This document shows, piece by piece, positions 26,701-38,436 of a DNA stretch of 64,000 nucleotides; position 1 is the first letter of the stretch, and each line of letters begins with the position of its first letter. A program made the translations under genes and the position numbers. The stretch is from Plazaster borealis (Eukaryota; Echinodermata; Asteroidea; Forcipulatida; Labidiasteridae). The notes below the pieces were generated by a model that was not told the DNA's origin, did not search any database, and worked only from the letters and a program-made list of their open reading frames with translations. Where the stretch lies: NCBI GenBank assembly GCA_021014325.1, contig CM037460.1, forward strand, positions 21,358,044 to 21,422,043, in the 5' to 3' direction.

Positions 26701-29700
26701 CAAAAGAAGTTGACACATTGTATTGGAAGAAGAACAGAGTATTGTTTATATCAACAATAAAGCACACTTCCTATGAGTAGAACGGTTAGCCCAAATGGAT
26801 AACTGATGGTATTGCATATACAAGACCCTGGTTCGAATCCCAGTTGGCTTTGAGAAAAAACATATTTCTTTTACAGGAGTGTCAAAAGAAGTTGACACAT
26901 TATATTGAAAGAAGAACAGAGTATTTTTTATATCTACAATAAAGCACACTTCCTATGAGTAGAACGGTTAGCCCAATTGGATAACTGATGGTATTGCATA
27001 TTACAAGACCCTGGTTCGAATCCCAGTTGGCTTAGACAAAAAATATATTTCTTTTACAGGAGTGTCAAATGAAGTTGACACATTATATTGAAAGAAGAAC
27101 TGAGTATTCTTTATATCTACGATAAAGCACACTTCCTATGAGTAGAACGGTTAGCCCAATTGGATAACTGATAGTATTGCATATTACAAGACCCTGGTTC
27201 GAATCCAAGTTGGCTCAGAGAAAAAATATATTTCTTTTACAGGAGTGTCAAAAGAAGTTGACACATTATATTGAAAGAAGAACAGAGTATTCTTTATATC
27301 TACAATAAAGCACACTTCCTATGAGTAGAACGGTTAGCCCAATTGGATAACTGATGGTATTGCATATTACAAGACCCTGGTTCGAATCCCAGTTGGCTCA
27401 GACAAAAAATATATTTCTTTTACAGGAGTGTCAAATGAAGTTGACACATTATATTGAAATGAGAACAGAGTATTGTTTATATCTACAATAAAGCACACTT
27501 CCTATGAGTAGAACGGTTAGCCCAGTTGGATAACTGATGGTATTGCATTGTACAATACCCTGGTTCGAATCCCAGTTGGCTCAGACAAAAAATATCTTTT
27601 ACCAGAGTGTCAAAAGAAGTTGACCATTGTATTGGAAGAAGAACAGAGTATTCTTTATATCAACAATAAAGCACACTTCCTATGAGTAGAACGGTTAGCC
27701 CAATTGGATAACTGACAGTATTGCATATTACAAGACCCTGGTTCGAATCCCAGTTGGCTCAGACAAAAATATCTTTTACCAAAGTGTCTAAAGAAGTTGA
27801 CACATTGTATTGAAAGAAGGACAGAGTATTCTTTATATCTACAATAAAGCGCACTTCCTATGAGTAGAACGGTTAGCCCAAATGGATAACAGATGGTATT
27901 GCACTTACAAGACCCTGGTTCGAATCCCAGTATTCTTTATATCAACAATAATGCACACTTCCTATGAGTAGAACGGTTAGACCAATTGGATAGCTGATGG
28001 TATTGCATATGACAAGACCCTGGTTCGAATTCTAGTTGGCTCAGACAAAAAATAAATTTCTTTTACCGGAGCGTCAAAAGAAGTTGACATATTATATTGA
28101 AAGAAGAACAGAGTATTCTTTATATCAACAATATAGCACACTTCCTACGAGTAGAACGGTTAGTCCAATTGGATAACTGATGGTATTGCATATTACAAGA
28201 CCCTGGTTCGAATTTCGAATCCATTGGCTCAGACAAAAATATATTTCTTTTACCGTCAAAAGAAGTTGACACATTATATTGAAAGAAGGACAGAGTATTC
28301 TTTATATCTACAATAAAGCACACTTCCTATGAGTAGAACGGTTAGCCCAATTGGATAACTGATAGTATTGCATATTACAAGACCCTGGTTCGAATCCAAG
28401 TTGGCTCAGAGAAAAAATAAATTTCTTTTACCGGAGTGTCAAAAGAAGTTGACACATTATATTGAACGAAGAACAGAGTATTCTTTATATCTACAATAAA
28501 GCACACTCTCTATGAGTAGAACGGTTAGCCCAATTGGGAAACTGATGGTATTGCATATGACAAGACCCTGGTTCGAATTCTAGTTGCCTCAGACAAAAAA
28601 TATATATCTTTTACCGGAGTGTCAAAAGAAGTTGACACTTTATATTGAAAGTAGAACAGAGTGTTCTTTATATCAACAATAAAGCACACCTCGTATGAGT
28701 AGAACGGTTAGCCCAATTGGATAACTGACGGTATTGCATATTACAAGACCCTGGTTCGAATCCTAGTTGGCTCAGACAAAAAATATATTTCTTTTTCCGG
28801 AGTGTCAAAAGAAGTTGACATATTATATTGAAAGAAGGACAGAGTGTTCTTTATATCTACAATAAAGCACACTTCCTATGAGTAGAACGGTTAGTCCAAT
28901 TGGATAACTGATGGTATTGCATATTACAAGACCCTGGTTCGAATTTTGAATCCGTTGGCTCAGACAAAAATATATTTCTTTTACCGTCAAAAGAAGTTGA
29001 CACATTATATTGAAGGAAGAACAGAGTATATTTTATATCTACAATAAAGCACACTTCCTATGAGTAGAACGGTTAGCCCAATTGGATAACTGATGGTATT
29101 GCATATTACAAGACCCTGGTTCGAATCCCAGTTGGCTTTGAGAAAAAATATATTTCTTTTACAGGAGTGTCAAAAAAAGTTGACACATTACATTGAAAGA
29201 AGAACAGAGTATTCTTTAAATCTACAATAAAGCACACTTCCCATGAGTAGAACGGTTAGCCCAATTGGATAACTGAGAGTATGGTATATTACAAGACCCT
29301 GGTTCGAATCCCAGTTGGCTAAGAGAAAAAATAAATTTCTTTTACCGGAGTGTCAAAAGAAGTTGACACATTATATTGAAAGAAGAACAGAGTATTCTTT
29401 ATATCAACAATAAAGCACACTTCCAATGAGTAGAACGGTTAGCCCAATTGGATAACTGATGGTATTGCATATTACAAGACCCTGGTTCGAATCCCAGTTG
29501 GCTAAGAGAAAAAATAAATTTCTTTTACCGGAGTCTCAAAAGAAGTTGACACATTATATTGATAGAAGAACAGAGTATTCTTTATATCAACAATAAAGCA
29601 CACTTCCATTGAGTAGAACGGTTGGCCCAATTGGATAACTGATGGTATTCCATATTACAAGACCCTGGTTCGAATCCCAGTTGGCTCAGACAAAAAATAT

Positions 29701-32700
29701 ATTTCTTTTACCGGAGTGTCAAAAGAAGTTGACACGTTATATTGAAAGAAGAACAGAGTATATTGTGTATCTACAATAAAGCACACTTCTTATGAGTAGA
29801 ACGGTTAGCCCATTTGGATAACTGATGGTATTGCATATTACAAGACCCTGGTTCGAATCCCAGTTGGCTCAGACAAAAAATAAATTTCTTTTACCGGAGT
29901 GTCAAAAGAAGTTGACACATTATATTGAAAGAAGGACAGAGTATTCTTTATATCTACAATAAAGCACACTTCCTATGAGTAGAACGGTTAGCCCAATTGG
30001 ATAACTGATGGTATTGCATATTATAAGACCCTGGTTCGAATCCCAGTTGGCTCAGACAAAAATATATTTCTTTTACCGTCAAAAGAAGTTGACACATTAT
30101 ATTGAAAGAAGAACAGAGTATTCTTTATATCAACAATATAGCACACTTCCTATGAGTAGAACGGTTAGTCCAATTGGATATCTGATGGTATTGCATATGA
30201 GAAGACCCTGGTTCGAATTCTAGTTGGCTCAGACAAAAAATATATTTCTTTTACCGGAGTGTCAAAAGAAGTTGACACTTTATATTGAAAGTAGAACAGA
30301 GTGTTCTTTATATCAACAATAAAGCACACCTCGTATGAGTAGAACGGTTAGTCCAATTGGATAACTGACGGTATTGCATATTACAAGACCCTGGTTCGAA
30401 TCCTAGTTGGCTCAGACAAAAAATATATTTCTTTTTCCGGAGTGTCAAAAGAACTTGACATATTATATTGAAAGAAGGACAGAGTGTTCTTAATATCTAC
30501 AATAAAGCACACTTCCTATAAGTAGAACGGTTAGCCCAATTGGATAACTGATGGTATTGCATATTACAAGACCCTGGTTCGAATTTTGAATCCGTTGGCT
30601 CAGACAAAAATATATTTCTTTTACCGTCAAAAGAAGTTGACACATTATATTGAAGGAAGAACAGAGTATATTTTATATCTACAATAAAGCACACTTCCTA
30701 TGAGTAGAACGGTTAGCCCAATTGGATAACTGATGGTATTGCATATTACAAGACCCTGGTTCGAATCCCAGTTGGCTTTGAGAAAAAATATATTTCTTTT
30801 ACAGGAGTGTCAAAATAAGTTGACACATTATATTGAAAGAAGAACAGAGTATTCTTTAAATCTACAATAAAGCACATTTCCCATGAGTAGAACGGTTAGC
30901 CCAATTGGATAACTGAGAGTATGGTATATTACAAGACCCTGGTTCGAATCCCAGTTGGCTAAGAGGAAAAATAAATTTCTTTTACCGGAGTGTCAAAAGA
31001 AGTTGACACATTATATTGAAAGAAGAACAGAGTATTCTTTATATCAACAATAAAGCACACTTCTATTGAGTAGAACGGTTAGCCCAATTGGATAACTGAG
31101 GGTATTGCATATTACAAGACCCTGGTTCGAATCCCAGTTGGCTCAGAGAAAAAATATATTTCTTTTACCGGAGTGTCAAAAGAAGTTGACACATTATATT
31201 GAAAGAAGAACAGAGTATTCTTTATATCAACAATAAAGCACACTTAGTGTCAAAGACGTTGACACATTATATAATAGAAAGACAGAGTATTCTTTATATC
31301 TACAATAAAGCACACTTCCTATGAGTAGAACTGTTCGCCCAATTGGATAACTGATGGTATTGCTTATTACAAGACCCTGGTTCGAATCCCAGTTGGCTCA
31401 GACAAAAAATATATTTCTTTTACCGGAGTGTCAAAAGAAGTTGACACATTATATTGAAAGAAGAACAGAGTATTCTTTATATCTACAATAAAGCACACTT
31501 CCTATGAGTAGAACGGTTAGCCCAATTGGATAACTGATGGTATTGCATATGACAAGACCCTGGTTCGAATTCTAGTTGGCTCAGACAAAAAATAAATTTC
31601 TTTTACCGGAGTGTCAAAAGAAGTTGACACTTTATATTGAAAGTAGAACAGAGTGTTCTTAATATCAACAATAAAGCACACTTCCTATGAGTAGAACTGT
31701 TAGCCCAATTGGATAACTGACGGTATTGCATATTACAAGACCCTGGTTCGAATCCTAGTTGGCTCAGACAAAAAATATATTTCTTTTTCCGGAGTGTCAA
31801 AAGAAGTTGACATATTATATTGAAAGAAGGACAGAGTATTCTTTATATTTACAATAAAGCACACTTCCTATGAGTAGAACGGTTAGCCCAATTGGATAAC
31901 TGATGGTATTGCATATTACAAGACCCTGGTTCGAATCCCAGATGGCTTTGAGAAAAAATATATTTCTTTTACAGGAGTGTCAAATAAAGTTGACACATTA
32001 TATTGAAAGACGAACAGAGTATTCTTTAAATCTACAATAAAGCACACTTCCCATGAGTAGAACGGTTAGCCCAATTGGATAACTGATGGTATTGCATATT
32101 ACAAGACCCTGGTTCGAATCCCAGTTGACTTTGAGAAAAAATATATTTCTTTTACAGGAGTGTCAAAAAAAGTTGACACATTATATTGAAAGACGAACAG
32201 AGTATTCTTTAAATCTACAATAAAGCACACTTCCCATGAGTAGAACGGTTAGCCCAATTGGATAACTGATGGTATTGCATATTACAAGACCCTGGTTCGA
32301 ATCCCAGTTGGCTAAGAGAAAAAATAAATTTCTTTTACCGGAGTCTCAAAAGAAGTTGACACATTATATTGATAGAAGAACAGAGTATTCTTTATATCAA
32401 CAATAAAGCACACTTCCATTGAGTAGAACGGTTAGCCCAATTGGATAACTGATGGTATTGCATATTACAATACCCTGGTTCGAATCCCAGTTGGCTTTGA
32501 GAAGAAATATATTTCTTTTACCGGAGTGTCAAAAAAAGTTGACACATTATATTGAAAGACGAACAGAGTATTCTTTAAATCTACAATAAAGCACACTTCC
32601 CATGAGTAGAACGGTTAGCCCAATTGGATAACTGATGGTATTGCATATTAAAAGACCCTGGTTCGAATCCCAGTTGGCTAAGAGAAAAAATAAATTTCTT

Positions 32701-35700
32701 TTACCGGAGTCTCAAAAGAAGTTGACACATTATATTGATAGAAGAACAGAGTATTCTTTATATCAACAATAAAGCACACTTCCATTGAGTAGAACGGTTG
32801 GCCCAATTGGATAACTGATGGTATTGCATATTACAAGACCCTGGTTCGAATCCCAGTTGGCTCAGACAAAAAATATATTTCTTTTACCGGAGTGTCAAAA
32901 GAAGTTGACACGTTATATTGAAAGAAGAACAGAGTTTATTGTGTATCTACAATAAAGCACACTTCTTATGAGTAGAACGGTTAGCCCATTTGGATAACTG
33001 ATGGTATTGCATATTACAAGACCCTGGTTCGAATCCCAGTTGGCTCAGACAAAAAATATATTTCTTTTACCGGAGTGTCAAAAGAAGTTGACACATTATA
33101 TTGGAAGAAGGACGGAGTATTCTTTATATCTACAATAAAGCACACTTCCTATGAGTAGAATGGTTATCCCAGTTGGATAACTGATGGTATTGCATATTAC
33201 AAGACCTTGGTTCGAATCCCAGTTGGCTCAGGCAAAATATATATTTCTTTTACCGGAGTGTCAAAAGAAGTTGACATATTATATTGAAAGAAGGACGGAG
33301 TTTTCTTTATATCTACAATAAAGCACACTTCCTATGAGTAGAACGGTTAGCCCAATTGGATAACTGATGGTATTGCATATTACAAGACCTTAGTTCGAAT
33401 CCCAGTTGGCTCAGACAAAATATATATTTCTTTTACCGGAGTGTCAAAAGAGGTTGACACATTATATTGAAAGAAGAACAGAGTATTCTTGATATCAACA
33501 ATATAGCACACTTCCTATGAGTAGAACGGTTAGCCCAATTGGATAACTGATGGTATTGCATATTACAAGACCCTGGTTCGAATTTCGAATCCGTTGGCTC
33601 AGACAACGGGTTCGAATTTCGAATCCGTTGGCTCAGACAAAAATATATTTCTTTTACCGTCAAAAGAAGTTGACACATTATATTGAAGGAAGAACAGAGT
33701 ATATGTTATATCTACAATAAAGCACACTTCCTATGAGTAGAACGGTTAGCCCAATTGGATAACTGAGGGTATTGCATATTACAAGACCCTGGTTCGAATC
33801 CAAGTTGGCATTGAGAACAAATATATTTCTTTTACAGGAGTGTCAAAAAAAGTTGACACACTATATTGAAAGAAGAACAGAGTATTCTTTATATCTACAA
33901 TAAAGCACACTTCCTATGAGTAGAACGGTTAGCCCAATTTGATAACTGAGGGTATTGCATATTACAAGACCCTGGTTCGAATCCCAGTTGGCTCAGAGAA
34001 AAAATATATTTCTTTTACCGGAGTGTCAAAAGAAGTTGACACATTATATTGAAAGAAGAACAGAGTATTCTTTATATCAACAATAAAGCACACTTCCTAT
34101 GAGTAGAACGGTTAGCCCAATTGGAGATAACTGATGGTATTGCATTATTACAATACCCTGGTTCGAATCCCAGCTGGCTCAGACAAAAAATATATTCCTT
34201 TTACTGGAGTGTCAAAAGACGTTGACACATTATAATAATAGAAGAACAGAGTATTCTTTATATCTACAATAAAGCACACTTCCTATGAGTAGAACTGTTC
34301 GCCCAATTGGATAACTGATGGTATTGCTTATTACAAGACCCTGGTTCGAATCCCAGTTGGCTCAGACAAAAAATATATTTCTTTTACCGGAGTGTCAAAA
34401 GAAGTTGACACATTATATTGAAAGAAGAACAGAGTATTCTTTATATCTACAATAAAGCACACTTCCTATGAGTAGAACGGTTAGCCCAATTGGATAACTG
34501 ATGGTATTGCATATGACAAGACCCTGGTTCGAATTCTAGTTGGCTCAGACAAAAAATAAATTTCTTTTACCGGAGTGTCAAAAGAAGTTGACACTTTATA
34601 TTGAAAGTAGAACAGAGTGTTCTTTATATCAACAATAAAGCACACTTCCTATGAGTAGAACGGTTAGCCCAATTGGATAACTGACGGTATTGCATATTAC
34701 AAGACCCTGGTTCGAATTTCGAATCCGTTGGCTCAGACAAAAATATATTTCTTTTACCGTCAAAAGAAGTTGACAGATTATATTGAAGGAAGAACAGAGT
34801 ATATTTTATATCTACAATAAAGCACACTTCCTATGAGTAGAACGGTTAGCCCAATTGGATAACTGATGGTATTGCATATTACAAGACCCTGGTTCGAATC
34901 CCAGTTGGCTTTGAGAAAAAATATATTTCTTTTACAGGAGTGTCAAAAGAAGTTGACACATTATATTGAAAGATGAACAGAGTATTCTTTATATCAACAA
35001 TAAACACTTCCATTGAGTAGAACGGTTAGCCCAGTTGGATAACGGATGGTTTTGCATATTACAAGACCCTGGTTCGAAATCAGTTGGCTCAGAGAAAAAT
35101 ATAGTTGACACGTTATATTGAAAGAAGAAATATTGTATATCTACAATAAAGCACACTTCCTATGAGGAGAACGGTTAGCCCATTTGGATAACTGATAGAC
35201 CCTGGTTCGAATCCCAGTTGGCTCAGACAAAAAATATATTTCTTTTTCCGGAGTGTCAAAAGAAGTTGACACATTATATTAATAGAAGAACAGAGTATTC
35301 TTTATATCTACAACAAAGCACACTTCATATGAGTAGAACGGTTAGCCCATTTGGATAATTGATGGTATTGCATATTACAAGACCCTGGTTCGAATCCCAG
35401 TTGGCTTTGAGAAAAGATATATTTCTTTTACAGGAGTGTCAAAAGAAGTTGACACATCACATTGAAAGAAGAACAGAGTGTTCTTTATATCAACAATAAA
35501 GCACACTTCCATTGAGTAGAACGGTTAGCCCAGTTGGATAACTGATGGTATTGCATATTACAAGACCCTGGTTCGAATCCCAGTTGGCTGAGACAAAAAA
35601 TATGTTTCTTTTACCGGAGTGTCAAAAGAAGTTGACACATTATATTGAAAGAAGAACAGAGTATTGTTTATATCTACAATAAAGTACACTTCCTATGAGT

Positions 35701-37559
35701 AGAACGGTTAGCCCAATTGGATAACTGATGGTATTGCATATTACAAGACCCTGGTTCGAATCCCAGTTGGCTCAGACAAAATATATATATTTCTTTTACC
35801 GGAGTGTCAAAAGAAGTTGACACATTATATTGAAAGAAGAACAGAGTATTCTTTATATCAACAATATAGCACACTTCCTATGAGTAGAACGGTTAGCCCA
35901 ATTGGATAACTGATGGTATTGCATATTACAAGACCCTGGTTCGAATTTCGAATCCGTTGGCTCAGACAAAAATATATTTCTTTTACCGTCAAAAGAAGTT
36001 GACAGATTATATTGAAGGAAGAACAGAGTATATTTTATATCTACAATAAAGCACACTTCCTATGAGTAGAACGGTTAGCCCAATTGGATAACTGATGGTA
36101 TTGCATATTACAAGACCCTGGTTCGAATCCCAGTTGGCTTTGAGAAAAAATATATTTCTTTTACAGGAGTGTCAAAAGAAGTTGACACATTATATTGAAA
36201 GATGAACAGAGTATTCTTTATATCAACAATAAAGCACACTTCCATTGAGTAGAACGGTTAGCCCAGTTGGATAACTGATGGTATTGCATATTACAAGACC
36301 CTGGTTCGAATCCCAGTTGGCTCAGAGAAAAAATATATTTCTTTTACCGGAGTGTCAAAAGAAGTTGACACGTTATATTGAAAGAAGAACAGAGTATATT
36401 GTATATCTACAATAAAGCACACTTCCTATGAGGAGAACGGTTAGCCCATTTGGATAACTGATGGTATTGCATATTACAAGACCCTGGTTCGAATCCCAGT
36501 TGGCTCAGGCAAAAAATATATTTATTTTACCGGAGTGTCAAAAGAAGTTGACACATTATATTAATAGAAGAACAGAGTATTCTTTATATCTACAATAAAG
36601 CACACTTCCTATGAGGAGAACGGTTAGCCCATTTGGATAACTGATGGTATTGCATATTACAAGACCCTGGTTCGAATCCCAGTTGGCTCAGGCAAAAAAT
36701 ATATTTCTTTTACCGGAGTGTCAAAAGAAGTTGACACATTATATTAATAGAAGAACAGAGTATTCTTTATATCTACAACAAAGCACACTTCCTATGAGTA
36801 GAACGGTTAGCCCATTTGGATAACTGATGGTATTGCATATTACAAGACCCTGGTTCGAATCCCAGTTGGCTCAGACAAAAAATATATTTCTTTTACCGGA
36901 GTGTCAAAAGAAGTTGACACATTATATTAATAGAAGAACAGAGTATTCTTTATATCTACAATAAAGCACACTTCCTATGAGTAGAACGGTTAGCCCAGTT
37001 GGATAACTGATGGTATTGCATATTACAAGACCCTGGTTCGAATCCCAGTTGGCTGAGACAAAAAAATGTTTCTTTTACCGGAGTGTCAAAAGAAGTTGAC
37101 ACATTATATTGAAAGAAGAACAGAGTATTGTTTATATCTACAATAAAGTACACTTCCTATGAGTAGAACGGTTAGCCCAATTGGATAACTGATGGTATTG
37201 CATATTACAAGACCCTGGTTCGAATCCCAGTTGGCTCAGACAAAAAATATATTTCTTTTACCGGAGTGTCAAAAGAAGTTGACACATTATATTGAAAGAA
37301 GAACAGAGTATTCTTTATATCTACAATAAAGCACACTTCCTACCAGAGTAGAACGGTTAGTCCAATTGGAGATAACTGATGGTATTGCATTATTACAATA
37401 CCCTGGTTCGAATCCCAGTTGGCTCAGACAAAAAAAATCTTTTACCGGAGTGTCAAAAGACGTTGACACATTATATTAATAGAAGAACAGAGTATTCTTT
37501 ATATCTACAATAAAGCACACTTCCTATGAGTAGAACTGTTCGCCCAATTGGATAACTGA

Positions 37560-38170
37560 TCGTATTGCTTATCAGATGAACCTCGTTCGAATCCCAGTTG
37601 GCTCAGACAAAAAATATGTTTCTTTTACCGGAGTGTCAAAAGAAGTTGTCACATTATATTGAAAGAAGAACAGAGTATTCTTTATATCTACAATAAGAGT
37701 AGAACGGTTAGCCCAATTGGATACTGATGGTATTGCATATATACAGACCCCTGTTCGAATCCCAGTTTGCTTAGAGAAAAAAAAATTTTTTTGAGTGTCA
37801 AAAGAAGGACACATTATTATATTGAAAGAAACAGAGTAGAGTATATATTTTATATCAATAAAGCACACTTCTTGATGAGAGAGCTTAATTGCCCAGAATA
37901 TAGTATGGTATTGCATATATGACAACCCCCTGGTTTGAATTTAGTTGGCTCACAAAAAATAAATAAATTTACTGGAGTAGTAAAAGAAGAATATAGTTGA
38001 CATATTATAAAGTACAGATATCAACTCTTTATATCAACACAAAAGCACACTCACTATTAGCCCACGAGAACTAGAATTGGATTGGATGACGGTATATTAC
38101 AAGACATACTAATTAATCGAGTTAGTCAGACAAGATATATTTCTTTTCCTTATTTCAAAGAAGTGTTGAC
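37560..38170 (+). repeat. Degenerate monomers near the right edge of the array
   Basis: Three to four units here carry many small deletions and insertions (for example GGTTTGAATTTAG for the B box near 37932). After them, from about 38175, about one and a half well-conserved units follow and stop at 38436, inside the tRNA-like head just after GATGGTATTGC. Confidence 0.75.
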
Positions 38171-38436
38171 ATTAAAGGACAGAGTATTCTTTATATTTAC
38201 AATAAAGCACACTTCCTATGAGTAGAACGGTTAGCCCAATTGGATAACTGATGGTATTGCATATTACAAGACCCTGGTTCGAATCCCAGTTGGCTCAGAC
38301 AAAATATATAATTCTTTTACCGGAGTGTCAAAAGAAGTTGACACATTATATTGAAAGAAGAACAGAGTATTCTTTATATCAACAATATAGCACACTTCCT
38401 ATGAGTAGAACGGTTAGCCCAATTTGATAACTGATG

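Larger units (their letters stand above)
8461..27991 (+). repeat. Higher-order repeat organisation inside the array
   Basis: A diagnostic unit (GGATAGCTGATGG, then TGCATATGACAAG) recurs with its A-box-downstream TAGCTGATGG near 8461, 13013, 14472, 18258, 21163, 22804, 24438, 25707 and 27991. Spacings are 4552, 1459, 3786, 2905, 1641, 1634, 1269 and 2284 bp: about 25, 8, 20.8, 16, 9, 9, 7 and 12.5 monomers. Neighbouring units follow in the same order each time: CACTCCGTATGAG unit, B-box-expanded unit, CATTGAGTATAG unit, A-rich short units. The array therefore evolved by duplication of multi-monomer blocks, as in alpha-satellite-type higher-order repeats. Confidence 0.85.
8866..36010 (+). repeat. 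Monomer subfamily with expanded B box and shortened hairpin
   Basis: In nine units the B box reads GGTTCGATTTTCGAATCC, with TTCGA repeated inside the promoter element (TTCG near 8870, 10319, 13412, 14871, 16328, 18657, 21562, 23201, 24654). Related GGTTCGAATTTCGAATCC, GGTTCGAATTTTGAATCC or GGTTCGAATTTGGAATCC forms occur from about 26107 to 35940. The same units lack GGAGTG before TCAAAAG, so the hairpin is reduced to GTCAA-N6-TTGAC. The two changes travel together, marking a single lineage; its units are scattered singly through the blocks. Confidence 0.8.
3930..38436 (+). repeat. 34.5-kb tandem array of a ~182-bp tRNA-like monomer, about 190 copies
   Basis: Head-to-tail repeats with a period of roughly 175-185 bp fill the whole interval. 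Each intact unit reads, on the plus strand: GAACGGT, an A-box-like TAGCCCAATTGG (TAGCCCAGTTGG in some units, a full match to TRGCNNAGYNGG), ~30 nt, a perfect B box GGTTCGAATCC, a short A-rich stretch, CTTTT, then the inverted repeat GTGTCAA-N6-TTGACAC, AAGAA...TTCTT, TTTATATC, ACAATAAA and CACACTTCCTATGAGTA. Many units are nearly identical, implying recent homogenisation or amplification. The head is clearly derived from a tRNA or a tRNA-type SINE; a complete tRNA cloverleaf cannot be drawn because D- and acceptor-stem pairs are missing. Conserved boxes plus T4 suggest the units might be transcribed by Pol III, which is inference. Minus-strand open frames of about 65 codons in many units have no independent support as genes. 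Confidence 0.95.

Noticed and set aside
4393..37925. Some 35 minus-strand open frames of ~60-117 codons (MCFIVDIKNTLFFFQ...-like), which could look like a tandem gene family
   Set aside because: They are the reverse reading of the satellite monomer. FEPG and IRTR come from the complement of the B box and NWANRST from the tRNA-like head. They have no separate start or splice context, and change with every monomer indel.
3930..38436. A CRISPR-like array, because of regular repeats and spacers
   Set aside because: The whole ~182-bp unit is repeated, with no unique spacers, and the setting is eukaryotic.
3930..38436. A cluster of functional tRNA genes
   Set aside because: Boxes are intact, but D-stem and acceptor pairing fail and the T loop carries an extra base (GGTTCGAATCCCAG) in most units, so a mature tRNA is not expected.
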